64,000 nt of DNA from a virus: positions 18,389 to 82,388 of IMG/VR virus record IMGVR_UViG_3300032288_005778; one strand, written 5' to 3'. Positions 38,952 through 47,957 of the stretch are shown piece after piece (positions within the stretch are counted from its first letter, which is position 1; the number at the start of each line of letters is the position of its first letter). The notes beneath the pieces were generated by a model, which made no database searches, was not told the origin of the DNA, and worked only from the letters and a program-made list of their open reading frames with translations. The position numbers were made by a program, and so were the translations under genes.

Positions 38952-39584
38952 TTAACCTCTTATCCTTGCAACTGCGGGGAAACCACCAAATTTAAGTGTG
39001 TGGCTATGATACTGCTTACACATCTCTAAATCCTTGCGACAGGCTCTTTTGTCTGATGTTGTTGTTTGCCCAAAGATATCAAAATGTACATTAGTGGATG
39101 CTTGGCAATCACCATCACTTAAAGTATACTGACATCTTTTAGAGTAAGTCCGGGCTGGTAGCTTTTTCCTTTCTAGGGAGTAGGGAGAAAGGGCAAAGCT
39201 AAATTGATTTTGATACTCACCTGTATACTGAGATACCTCTAGTAGAAGCGGGAAAAACTGACTGCTATCTGCCGTGGGTTGTCCGTCTAAAAACATCGGT
39301 AATGTTTGCTTAACAGCAACTTCAGCCTTAATAACTTCGTGAGCATCAATGATATCCCCTACTAATCCAGAAATATCGGATACAATCAAGGAAGTACGCG
39401 CCTCAACGCTTTCCCCACTTCTACCAAAGCTCCCTAGTTGGCAGGGGTAGCCTTGGTAGAAAACACCACCAAAGGATACCGAGCCATAATTGCAGATTTT
39501 AATATCAAAGTCGTTGGTTTTGATTTGAATCAAGTCAATCAAGACCTCAGAATCTAATGATTGGTTGGCTGCTATTAATGTCAT
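38952..39584 (-). CDS. Minor tail protein L-like (lambda gpL)
   Basis: 210 aa. The C-terminal CQYTLSDGDCQ...DKRACRKDLEMCKQYH..KFGGFP pattern with four cysteines matches gpL-type tail tip proteins, which hold an iron-sulfur cluster. The N-terminal half is beta-rich with SFGGVFYQGYPCQLG. Overlaps the upstream gene by 4 nt. Confidence 0.7.
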   Translation of the reverse strand: MTLIAANQSLDSEVLIDLIQIKTNDFDIKICNYGSVSFGGVFYQGYPCQLGSFGRSGESVEARTSLIVSDISGLVGDIIDAHEVIKAEVAVKQTLPMFLDGQPTADSSQFFPLLLEVSQYTGEYQNQFSFALSPYSLERKKLPARTYSKRCQYTLSDGDCQASTNVHFDIFGQTTTSDKRACRKDLEMCKQYHSHTLKFGGFPAVARIRG

Positions 39585-40021
39585 GATTGCGATTTTAATT
39601 CCTCAATCTCGTGGACATAAACAACATCAAAACCTGCTAATTCTGTATCACTTCTTTCTATAAAAGGCTGATAATTTGGGTCGGGTTCGATGCGTTGCAA
39701 TAAAGCAAAAATAGCGTTAAAAGTTTCTTCTGAAATTAGTTCACCTTCTTTTAAAATTACAAGATTTGCCAATGCAAAATCAATTGATCTACTTTGGATT
39801 GATTCTACAAATCTTTCGTAGGTTTTTGTTTCGACAACTTTTATTGTATTCTCGTCAATCCCAATTTTAATTATGTCTTCTAGCGTGGGAACTATTGATA
39901 TTTGCTCCTGTGGTTTAGGATTGGGGATTAACTTTTTTTCATTCAATTTTCCAGTTAATTCCCTGGCGGATAATTCAGGGAATTGTGCGATTTGAGAAAG
40001 TAGCCATTGTTGTTTTGTCAT
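39581..40021 (-). CDS. Hypothetical tail-module protein (146 aa)
   Basis: Helical N-terminus (MTKQQWLLSQIAQFPELSA) and a region of YERFVESIQSRSIDF. No family. Located between adhesin-like genes and gpL, so a tail assembly role is inferred from position only. Confidence 0.55.
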   Translation of the reverse strand: MTKQQWLLSQIAQFPELSARELTGKLNEKKLIPNPKPQEQISIVPTLEDIIKIGIDENTIKVVETKTYERFVESIQSRSIDFALANLVILKEGELISEETFNAIFALLQRIEPDPNYQPFIERSDTELAGFDVVYVHEIEELKSQS

Positions 40022-40033
40022 GGTTTTAAATTT

Positions 40034-40786
40034 TTAAATATACGGGGGTGAGAATTTAAAAGGATGGTTGTTTACTAAGTTTGCTTGTAGTTCCCATCGC
40101 CAAGCAAAATAACCTTCAAAGTGCTGGCGGTTTGCAGTGGAGAGCGCGGACCTGATTAGCAAAAGTTCCGAAATATTTGCGTTAAGAAATTGGGCAGACC
40201 AAGACCTCCTCCCAATTTCTATTGTGCTGTCATTAGCCGTGTTTATGCTATTTGGAGCCGCTGTTATTTGCTGCAACAAAGTCCCGTTTCTGTGCCCTTG
40301 TCTAACCCCGGCATTAAAAGAGTAGCTTTGTATATCTGCGTTGTCAGTAAAAGGGATATTGATTGGTGCAGTATTGTTGATCCAAAAGGCACCGCCCGAC
40401 TCGATGCTAAATTGTGAGCCGTTGTTACCGGTGGTATTGATTAGAGTACCAGAAGTACCTCTTATGACGGTTGATATTGTCAAACCGCTCAGTCCAGAAA
40501 TTAAACCATCCCACCCCGAAGAAGACAAAAAATCATCGACCCCGTCAAACGTCAGCACAGGCTTCCCGTTTAGTCCATTGGGTGTGTATGTTGGCTGGTT
40601 TGCTTTGGTTGCTTGTGTTGCGTGCCTGCCATTTCCTGATATATCTCTCCACTGAGAAACCGTTGTACCATTAAGAATCACGCTACTTGATTCCATAGCA
40701 TCAAACCATGCAGTAATATTAATTCCTGGTATTTTATCAGGAGTCAGTAGCCTTCTCGTTATCACAATCAATTTATTGTTTCTCAT
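40034..40786 (-). CDS. LamG/concanavalin-like lectin-domain tail protein (250 aa)
   Basis: ITAWFDAMESSSVILNGTTVSQWRDISGNGRHATQ, then KPVLTFDGVDDFLSS and NISELLLIRSALSTANRQHFEGYFAWRW are the standard start and end of a LamG-like jelly roll. In a tail operon this suggests carbohydrate binding on the host sheath or cell surface. Confidence 0.7.
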   Translation of the reverse strand: MRNNKLIVITRRLLTPDKIPGINITAWFDAMESSSVILNGTTVSQWRDISGNGRHATQATKANQPTYTPNGLNGKPVLTFDGVDDFLSSSGWDGLISGLSGLTISTVIRGTSGTLINTTGNNGSQFSIESGGAFWINNTAPINIPFTDNADIQSYSFNAGVRQGHRNGTLLQQITAAPNSINTANDSTIEIGRRSWSAQFLNANISELLLIRSALSTANRQHFEGYFAWRWELQANLVNNHPFKFSPPYI

Positions 40787-40787
40787 G

Positions 40788-41642
40788 TTATGCCAAGAAA
40801 GAATTTACAGTGATTGTACCTGTCTCTGCACCGCTTGTGGGTGTAAATGCGTTTGGAGTTACTACGTACGCCCACAAAGAAGTGCTATTTATGGCTAATT
40901 TAACCTGTCTGTTGATGTTTGATGCCATAGCAAAAAAGCTACCACCACCTCTCATCGTTGCAATTGATAAAATAATTCCATCTTCAGTTAAGTGAAAATC
41001 TCTATCAGCAGATGCACCATTAAAAACAAGATTATCGGCGATCGCAGATGGAGGTGAAGCGCTGTATAAATAAATTACAAGGGTAGTCATTCCACTAGGA
41101 GGCGTGGAAGTATTGAACATGATTTTTATATTATTAATAAAAATATTACCCCCACTAGGACCAATATTTGATAACTGGATTATTGAGCCATATACGTCAT
41201 TAGCTGTATAAGCAGTTGCTCCTGATGGTCTTTGAATAGTTGCGGTACTAGCAAATCCAGTTCCGTTGCTTAGTGTCCTAAAGATAGCTGATAGCCACCC
41301 TAAAATACCTCCCCCGCCCGCAGGCATGGTTGCATCGGTGATTTGAGTACCAAAACTAATTTGATTCGTTACGTCTACTGGTAATCTGTTATTTATCGGT
41401 GAAGGTAATCTGTCGGTAATTGTTTTCCAAATTCCAGACAGCCACCCTAAATTACCTACACCACCCGCGGGCATGGTTGCATCGGTGATTTGAGTACCAA
41501 AGTCTGCTGTAGTAGTACCACCTCCCCCTGTACCACCACCTTCTACTTGAACAATGGGAATATAAGGAGATTCAGGCGTACCTTCTCCTGTAGCCTTAAC
41601 ATATTCCGCCGTTCCTCTTACTCCTAAAATAGGCTGATTCAT
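40788..41642 (-). CDS. Tail fibre-like protein A (284 aa), internally duplicated
   Basis: N-terminal motif GTAEYVKATGEGTPESPYIP is shared with the 190-aa paralogue (43097). The segment FGTQITDATMPAGG..LGWLS is present twice, from a 61-bp direct repeat (41294-41354 and 41441-41501). The C-terminal ~150 residues match the paralogue (TAYxxNxVYG, NIGxSGG, STSLWxYxV). Likely host-binding fibre or baseplate decoration. Confidence 0.65.
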   Translation of the reverse strand: MNQPILGVRGTAEYVKATGEGTPESPYIPIVQVEGGGTGGGGTTTADFGTQITDATMPAGGVGNLGWLSGIWKTITDRLPSPINNRLPVDVTNQISFGTQITDATMPAGGGGILGWLSAIFRTLSNGTGFASTATIQRPSGATAYTANDVYGSIIQLSNIGPSGGNIFINNIKIMFNTSTPPSGMTTLVIYLYSASPPSAIADNLVFNGASADRDFHLTEDGIILSIATMRGGGSFFAMASNINRQVKLAINSTSLWAYVVTPNAFTPTSGAETGTITVNSFLA

Positions 41643-41689
41643 TGCTTTGTTTTACAAGAATATTGGTTCAATGTTAGCACAGAACCATC

Positions 41690-42613
41690 TTAATTTGCTA
41701 CTCTCATTAATATGTAATCTCCCGTTAGATCCTGTGCATTAGTATTACCTAATCTACCAACTACAACACAATGAATTACGCCATGGTTTTTGTATGCTGA
41801 TGTGGCATTAGCCATATTTAAAGATACAATATCCCCTAGTTGGGGGGCTGGTTCAGTGCCGTCAACCTTCCATTTAAAAACATTAGGAATATATCCTAAT
41901 GGAACCGTGTTTAAAGTTGGTCGCCTGAGATATAATTCAACCTCGCTTTGAGTGGCTGTACCATTAGTTTTTGTGTGAGCATAGTTAGCGATCGTCCCTG
42001 TAGTTGCCACCAACAGATTGTCTACTAAAGTCCCCGCCAGACACTGATTTTGGCTTGACGCATTAAAAAATCCATCAGATGCTTTTCCAGTATAAAAACA
42101 ATAGGAATTAAGCGGAAAAGCAAAATCTGAATTACTCAAAACTCCGTTGCTAAAAAAGTAATAATTATTTGCATTTTTAAATATGAAAATGCTAAAAGAC
42201 GAATTGTTTGCAACCATCCAACAAATTACTTGAGAATTTGTTGATGGATTCATCACAGGCGTACTACTGTAAGTCCTGACTAAATTTCCGTGAATTATAG
42301 CACTTGCATTAACTGCTCCCCCGTTCCCCATCTGAAAAACAAATCTAGTTGTATCTGTATTTACAGAAATAGGTATATATTGCGGGGAAGCAGCTATAGC
42401 TCCGGCAAGGGTTTCTTGAGTAATATTCGGTCTCCAATCAATTCTAAAAAAGAAGTTATATGTGTTAGAATTATCGCCAAAAGCCCCATTAGCTCTATCA
42501 TTAGAACCTAGTGCCTGTCTGATACAAGTTAATATTTCAGCCCAATCAATAGGAGTAGTCCCAATTTTATTACCTATATAATGATTTCCAAAAGCATCAT
42601 TAAAAATAGTCAT
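41690..42613 (-). CDS. Tail-module protein (307 aa), adhesin-like
   Basis: Ser/Thr/Asn-rich, beta-predicted (FFFRIDWRPNITQETL...). C-terminus has APQLGDIVSLNMANATSAYKNHG. Overlaps the gpM-like gene by 4 nt. No named family; likely virion surface protein from context. Confidence 0.55.
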   Translation of the reverse strand: MTIFNDAFGNHYIGNKIGTTPIDWAEILTCIRQALGSNDRANGAFGDNSNTYNFFFRIDWRPNITQETLAGAIAASPQYIPISVNTDTTRFVFQMGNGGAVNASAIIHGNLVRTYSSTPVMNPSTNSQVICWMVANNSSFSIFIFKNANNYYFFSNGVLSNSDFAFPLNSYCFYTGKASDGFFNASSQNQCLAGTLVDNLLVATTGTIANYAHTKTNGTATQSEVELYLRRPTLNTVPLGYIPNVFKWKVDGTEPAPQLGDIVSLNMANATSAYKNHGVIHCVVVGRLGNTNAQDLTGDYILMRVAN

Positions 42614-43095
42614 GATAAGTCCCCTTTGTTTTGTTCTTCAAAGTTTAGTAAACTAACTTGCTGTGATATAAATATTTTTTGTTCTGTAAAGGTTGCGGTT
42701 ATTTCCCATAAGTTAGTTCCTTGATTTGTGGCACTCCATTTATCACAGATAAAATCTTTGTATCTAAAAGCATCACTGGGTCGCCACTGAAATCTAGCAA
42801 ACCCCCCATACTGTTTAAATGTAGATACAATTTCATCTTTTAAGATTGTACTTAAATTGGGGATTGCTATTTCATAAGCTATCCTCGTAGATGCAGGATT
42901 AATCAGTATTTGGCTATAGTTATCCCCTAATCTTGTGGTTTGCTGAAATATTGTTTTATTACCAGAATAACTCCATTTTATAGGTGGTAAATTCAAGATA
43001 GGTGCATTGGAACTGGGTGGTGGAAAAAATGTCGTGCCACTTATTGCACCCTTACTTTGTTCCTCAAATTCTAGTGCGGCTATTGGATTAATCAT
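42610..43095 (-). CDS. Minor tail protein M-like (lambda gpM)
   Basis: 161 aa. The pattern FARFQWRPSDAFRYKDFICDKWSATNQGTNLWEITATFTEQ fits gpM-type minor tail proteins (RFxWxP, F-x-C-x-x-W, W-x-I-x-A-T-F). The position next to adhesin genes differs from lambda order. Confidence 0.65.
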   Translation of the reverse strand: MINPIAALEFEEQSKGAISGTTFFPPPSSNAPILNLPPIKWSYSGNKTIFQQTTRLGDNYSQILINPASTRIAYEIAIPNLSTILKDEIVSTFKQYGGFARFQWRPSDAFRYKDFICDKWSATNQGTNLWEITATFTEQKIFISQQVSLLNFEEQNKGDLS

Positions 43096-43096
43096 A

Positions 43097-43669
43097 CTAC
43101 TTAGCGTATAATCGAACTATGAAACTACTACTAGCATTGTGACTAAAAGCAGATAAACTTACCAAATATCCCCATAGAGATGTACTGGCATTGGCTAACT
43201 TAAACACTGAATTAATTAAGATTGTTTCAGCGACAACCGTTCCTCCGCCCCTGGCTAAGTTTGCGGTTAAGTTAATTCCATTTAATGTTAACAAGGATGC
43301 TCTGTTGTTGGTAGGAACACTAAATAATTCATTGTTAGCAAATGCAGTTGCAGGACTAGAATTAAATAAGTACAATGCAAACTCGCTCATACCAGCGGGT
43401 AAAGTTGCTAAGTCAAAGATGATGCTCATACTGGTTAATTCAATGATTCCCCCGCTACTTCCAATATTAGGAATTTGGAATAAGTTGCCATAAACTTTGT
43501 TAATATCATAAGCTGTTGTTGTGGCTGGTTTAGTGACAGCAACCTCAGAAAAATATTTTAGCCCATTAGCGAGGGAAAACACTGGTATGTAAGGTGTAGC
43601 TAAACTTCCATTGCCGGTCGCTTCTCTGTATTCTGTGTTTCCGTTTGATCCGATGTAAGGTTGTGGCAT
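43097..43669 (-). CDS. Tail fibre-like protein B (190 aa), paralogue of 40788-41642
   Basis: Shares the N-terminal TEYREATGNGSLATPYIP motif and the C-terminal beta domain with protein A, but lacks the internal duplication. Ends in a 1-nt overlap with the gpJ gene start side. Confidence 0.65.
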   Translation of the reverse strand: MPQPYIGSNGNTEYREATGNGSLATPYIPVFSLANGLKYFSEVAVTKPATTTAYDINKVYGNLFQIPNIGSSGGIIELTSMSIIFDLATLPAGMSEFALYLFNSSPATAFANNELFSVPTNNRASLLTLNGINLTANLARGGGTVVAETILINSVFKLANASTSLWGYLVSLSAFSHNASSSFIVRLYAK

Positions 43670-46143
43670 TAGAAATCCCCTGCAAAAAATGAGTTATTTT
43701 TGTTGTCAAAAGATGCTATTAATTTATTAATACTAACAGCTTGAATGTATTGACTAACCTTGTTATTTGTGGTAACTGCGGCTATTCTTACAATATAATC
43801 CCCTGGACTTAAATTATCCCATGCTGCGAATAAATCGTTAACTTCTAACAAGCTACTCCATTCAGAATTATTTGATTTTTTGTACTGCAATCTGTAGGAT
43901 TTTGTGTAGCTTTCTTCTGTCAATCTTACAGCAGTAATAGTCCCGGTAGCAGGGTTGACGGTTGAGTTATTGAAAGGAAATGTAAATTGAGTATTGCTGA
44001 TTTTAGTAATGATAAATTTATCATTGTAAATGCTTTGATTTGACCCGCTAATCAAGATTAAATCATTACTTTGATAGTTGTGAGTAGTTGACGTGGTAAC
44101 GGTTGCTATCCCTTGGGAGAAACTCAAATTAGAAACAGCAAATTTAGTTCCCACCTGTTCTTTCAAGGGTCGTTGCCAGGATGCAACTAAAGAGTAAGTG
44201 TCATTACCATTAACTACAACTTTTAATAATTGTACAGAGAAATTATTAGGCGGATTAACCTCAGTTGGGAGTGGGTTTTGATCGCTATCACTAGGTATCT
44301 TGATTCCTGTTTCTACTTGGGTAAAAAAATCTTCACTGTAGGTTTTAGCCGTTACCTCAAACAAGGATCTATTTTCGCCATCAGGAACTACATCCGTGAT
44401 CCTGTACAGCTTTACTCTGCTAATTTCATCTACTATCTGCCATGGTGAGTGTACAAGCGGTAATGTAGTCAATGGTGTACTGAGATTAATTTCCGTGAAA
44501 GTTCCGGCGGGGTTAGCGATCGCTCTCTCAATTACAGATTCATCAGGAAGGGTTAAATAAATCTTTTTTCCTGTATTTGCGGTCAGTGTAATAGGTGCAT
44601 CTAAAGTAATTTTATTGGCTGTGACCGCAGACACCAATCCCCCAACCCTAACTTTGTTCCTGGCGGTATCAGATACTTGGATCACGTCACCAGGTTGGAA
44701 AAACATAGCCCGCGCTCTAATCTTGCAAGTCAAGGTAATGACGTTAGGTAAAGAGCTTAAAATAGTCCTGCGCCCCGATCTAATAGCAGCGGCTCGCCTA
44801 GTTTCTCCTAATAGCGCATATTCTTCCGTTTGATACCCGTACTTGTCAATAGAAGCTGGTTCTTCGACGATCTCTGGAACTAACTCCCAATCCTCAATGG
44901 TTGACTGGTAAGATACCTTGGCTACAGTGGTTACGGCATTCAGTTCCCTGGTTTGGTAAATAAATTTCCCTTCCTCTACATCTGCGTTAGTCAATATTTT
45001 TGGTAAGGCACTCATTGGACGCTCCTGCCAAAAGCTGATTTGTGAGCCATTCCAATAAGGTTTGACGTACATTGTGGAACAAATAGCCCGCACCATTTCT
45101 AGTACTGATTCTTGACCCCCAGAACCCAGGATAGTATTAAATAAAAATCTTCTTTCTGTTCCCCCGTCGCCATTGGAAACAAATTGGTTGTTGTACACAC
45201 TGCATTGATAGAGTGCAAATTTATCAATATAGGATTCAGGTATGCCTAATCTAGATCTGGGGTTAGTCAGCAAGTAGTAAACAATCCAGGCAGGGTCTGC
45301 GGTTGCTTTACTGGGCGTGTACAGCGTCCCATCCCAACCACCATTAAAGTCTGTTCCTCTGTCAGTTGTGTTAATAGTTGCGTTACTGGGTATCTTGCAA
45401 TCCTTGATGCCTTTAACCTTTGCCCAAACTTCTGGATTAGATTCAAAAGTTTTAGCAGGAAAAGCCAAGGACAATAATGCAGTGTTTGAATAAAGCACTT
45501 GGTCCAAGGAAACTTCAGTGTAGTCCGCCCATTTTACCACTACTATATGTTTATCTTTTCTTTCGTCAGGATTTGGTGGCTCTTCTGGCAAAGTTTTCTT
45601 GACTCTAACCTCAAAATAATCTTTGCTAGAATCAACAGGAAAAACGAATTTAAAGGTTACAAAATCAGGGTATCTGGCGTTTACACATTTGGCGACCCGC
45701 GTCACAAAAGTTCCATTAAGTCCCTCTTTTATTTCTATGCTAAAACAAAAATCTGTTCTTTTTCTATCCCCATCTTCTTCTTGGTATTCTGCTAAAAAAC
45801 TTAATCTAATATTAATTTGATTAATATCTGCATTAGTAATACTTCGAGTAATACCAACACCATCGTTTTTTACAACCAAATTAACTGGATTAACATTAAA
45901 TGTGCCACCAATGCTATCACTAGCAAACATCCAAGGTAGTACGGGATCTTTCGCCCCGTCACTAGCATTTAAACCCACGTCTTTAAAATTTGGCGTACCG
46001 CTATTATTAAGGTAAGGAGTTTTATCAAGGTAAATATCTTTTAAGGATGAAATACCTTCTATTTGCCCTTCACAAATTCCTAATAATAATTTAACGGTAT
46101 CATCCGTAGTTCCAGTAATTGGCTGAGAATCTTCCTTTGGCAT
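43669..46143 (-). CDS. Tip attachment protein J-like (host specificity)
   Basis: 824 aa. N-terminal VKLLLGICEGQIEGISSLKDIYLDKTPY is the gpJ start; FAEYQEEDGDRKR and the ISFWQERPM, YQSTIEDWELVPE and PGDVIQVSD segments follow gpJ. Residues ~620-800 hold a fibronectin III-like region (NNFSVQLLKVVVNGN..., SYRLQYKKSNNSEWSSL). Forms the central tail tip hub and contacts the receptor. Confidence 0.85.
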   Translation of the reverse strand: MPKEDSQPITGTTDDTVKLLLGICEGQIEGISSLKDIYLDKTPYLNNSGTPNFKDVGLNASDGAKDPVLPWMFASDSIGGTFNVNPVNLVVKNDGVGITRSITNADINQINIRLSFLAEYQEEDGDRKRTDFCFSIEIKEGLNGTFVTRVAKCVNARYPDFVTFKFVFPVDSSKDYFEVRVKKTLPEEPPNPDERKDKHIVVVKWADYTEVSLDQVLYSNTALLSLAFPAKTFESNPEVWAKVKGIKDCKIPSNATINTTDRGTDFNGGWDGTLYTPSKATADPAWIVYYLLTNPRSRLGIPESYIDKFALYQCSVYNNQFVSNGDGGTERRFLFNTILGSGGQESVLEMVRAICSTMYVKPYWNGSQISFWQERPMSALPKILTNADVEEGKFIYQTRELNAVTTVAKVSYQSTIEDWELVPEIVEEPASIDKYGYQTEEYALLGETRRAAAIRSGRRTILSSLPNVITLTCKIRARAMFFQPGDVIQVSDTARNKVRVGGLVSAVTANKITLDAPITLTANTGKKIYLTLPDESVIERAIANPAGTFTEINLSTPLTTLPLVHSPWQIVDEISRVKLYRITDVVPDGENRSLFEVTAKTYSEDFFTQVETGIKIPSDSDQNPLPTEVNPPNNFSVQLLKVVVNGNDTYSLVASWQRPLKEQVGTKFAVSNLSFSQGIATVTTSTTHNYQSNDLILISGSNQSIYNDKFIITKISNTQFTFPFNNSTVNPATGTITAVRLTEESYTKSYRLQYKKSNNSEWSSLLEVNDLFAAWDNLSPGDYIVRIAAVTTNNKVSQYIQAVSINKLIASFDNKNNSFFAGDF

Positions 46144-46150
46144 GGTTTTA

Positions 46151-47116
46151 TCAAGGGTAAGTTTGAGATTGTACTAATACAACACATTGCTTGTAGTGCA
46201 TTTTTGCAAGATTAATTGATGTAGAGTATCCACTCAATCGCTCATCATCAAATCCTGTGGGATTGCAATATAATTTAGTATCACCAATATTAAAATGGCT
46301 CATAACAGTTAGCGCCGTAGGGAAAGCTTCATCATAAAAAAAAGGATCATAATAAAAAAAGAATGGATGATTTCCCCCAAACACAACTAGCTGTAAATTT
46401 TCTCCTGCTAAGATAGGTGATTTTAAAGTTGTACTTTTGACAGTCAAAGTGATTACATGATTTGGGTTTGGATAGTTACTGCTATCATCTTCATAATCAT
46501 CAATAAACATAATCGGACACTTTGCAAAAGCGGCCATATTTTGCTCTTGACTGAGCAGATCAACAAAAGGAAAAAGCGGGGAACTGATTTCGTTGGACAA
46601 TACTTGAAAATTCTTAACTAGTACCTCACCAAACACTAGCGGTATAGGTGTCCCTTCTTTGACGTTGTACCCAGCCGCTTGAAAGAAGGTCGATCTAGCT
46701 TCTTCTTTCTTGGGATTGCCATTGACTAGTGAACTAAGCAGGGATGTAGCACCGCTTAATATCAAGGATATACCTAGTCCGCTCGCTGCTCCTGTAGCTA
46801 CCAGTGCAATACCAATACCAATCATAGCGATACTGGTTAAGGTGCGTCCTGAACTTTCAACTACTGGGGTAATTTCTACTACGCATCCAGTGACAGGCAG
46901 TATGACAGACGGGGAATCTTCTATGATGCAGCGTTCCCAATTGTTGCCCTTCACTACCATTGTGTAGTGCCATTCAGATCCTAGTACGTAGTGCCTAAAA
47001 TCAGGGAAATTACAGCACAGAAAATTAATAACCTCTTGGGGTGTATTTAGTCCCCCTTTTATTTCCGGCGCAAATTCAACACCCAAGATCCCATTTAACT
47101 TTATTGTTGTTAGCAT
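46151..47116 (-). CDS. Tail assembly protein I-like (lambda gpI)
   Basis: 321 aa. The N-terminus is a beta-grasp-like part (TIKLNGILGVEFAPEIKGG), then a small hydrophobic Gly/Ala membrane-like segment (~90-125). EGTPIPLVFGEVLVKN is the gpI-type motif. Overlaps the gpK-like gene by 7 nt. The C-terminus is longer than lambda gpI. Confidence 0.75.
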   Translation of the reverse strand: MLTTIKLNGILGVEFAPEIKGGLNTPQEVINFLCCNFPDFRHYVLGSEWHYTMVVKGNNWERCIIEDSPSVILPVTGCVVEITPVVESSGRTLTSIAMIGIGIALVATGAASGLGISLILSGATSLLSSLVNGNPKKEEARSTFFQAAGYNVKEGTPIPLVFGEVLVKNFQVLSNEISSPLFPFVDLLSQEQNMAAFAKCPIMFIDDYEDDSSNYPNPNHVITLTVKSTTLKSPILAGENLQLVVFGGNHPFFFYYDPFFYDEAFPTALTVMSHFNIGDTKLYCNPTGFDDERLSGYSTSINLAKMHYKQCVVLVQSQTYP

Positions 47117-47886
47117 AAGCGTTTTAATCGGTAGTGAGCCACAGTTCTTTGTCTTAGATATCTTCCATAAGGTTCGATTTTACTGCAAGACTGTGGGGAC
47201 ATTGAGTGTAGAATTAGGTTCTGTTCCGCATTAACTAATACTGCGGCGTGATTTGGTTCTGTTCCATCTCTAAGTGCGATCGCAAAGATATCATGCTGCT
47301 TAATTTTCATCCCTGGTGGCATGAGTATTAGTTGCCGACTAAGATCAAGTGGACACTTATAGTCTTTACTGGGAAAATTGTCAGTATCGGTTCGAGTAAA
47401 TTCCCCAAGGTCAACCCCAATCACGCCTAAGCAATATCTTCTGACTATTGAGAAACAGTCAGAGCGCCCCCACTGAAAGGGTATGTTTTGATAAAATTCT
47501 GTTTGTTTAGGATTAAGTTGTGTATATTTAAGCGGGAACGGGTTAGGGTTGTTAGGTTCGTAGTAGTCCCAAGCGTCTGAGCGTGGGTGATACAAGATGA
47601 TAGGTTTTTGAGTTTGGTGACTCATCTCAATATCGGTATAGGTGAAGTGATTGGGATGAGAACCTAGGTGAGTATGCCAAAATGCCTTGATATTATCGTA
47701 GCTAAATTTTGACAAGTCCCTATGATCTATCCTGCTATTATTTACCGGATCTGGATGCACGTTTTTCAGTGCAATGACACTGGTTTTTAATAAGCCGCCT
47801 AACACCAACCCACAGGACTCTATTTGAATATTAGCCTGGGAATCAAGGATGTTTTTGATTTGTTCTTTGATTAAACTATTAATCAT
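47110..47886 (-). CDS. Tail protein K-like: JAMM peptidase plus NlpC/P60
   Basis: 258 aa. Residues ~70-90 FWHTHLGSHPNHFTYTDIE give the JAMM motif (HxH...D). The second half contains WGRSDCFSIVRRYC (NlpC/P60 catalytic Cys) and NHAAVLV (His). This two-domain layout is that of lambda gpK. It is thought to cut tail or cell-wall peptides during tip assembly and entry. Confidence 0.85.
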   Translation of the reverse strand: MINSLIKEQIKNILDSQANIQIESCGLVLGGLLKTSVIALKNVHPDPVNNSRIDHRDLSKFSYDNIKAFWHTHLGSHPNHFTYTDIEMSHQTQKPIILYHPRSDAWDYYEPNNPNPFPLKYTQLNPKQTEFYQNIPFQWGRSDCFSIVRRYCLGVIGVDLGEFTRTDTDNFPSKDYKCPLDLSRQLILMPPGMKIKQHDIFAIALRDGTEPNHAAVLVNAEQNLILHSMSPQSCSKIEPYGRYLRQRTVAHYRLKRLC

Positions 47887-47957
47887 TTGTGGTCAGGAAA
47901 AGTCGGATTTTACTTATTAAGTATGATAGCATATCTAATATTAATTAATAAAAAAAT

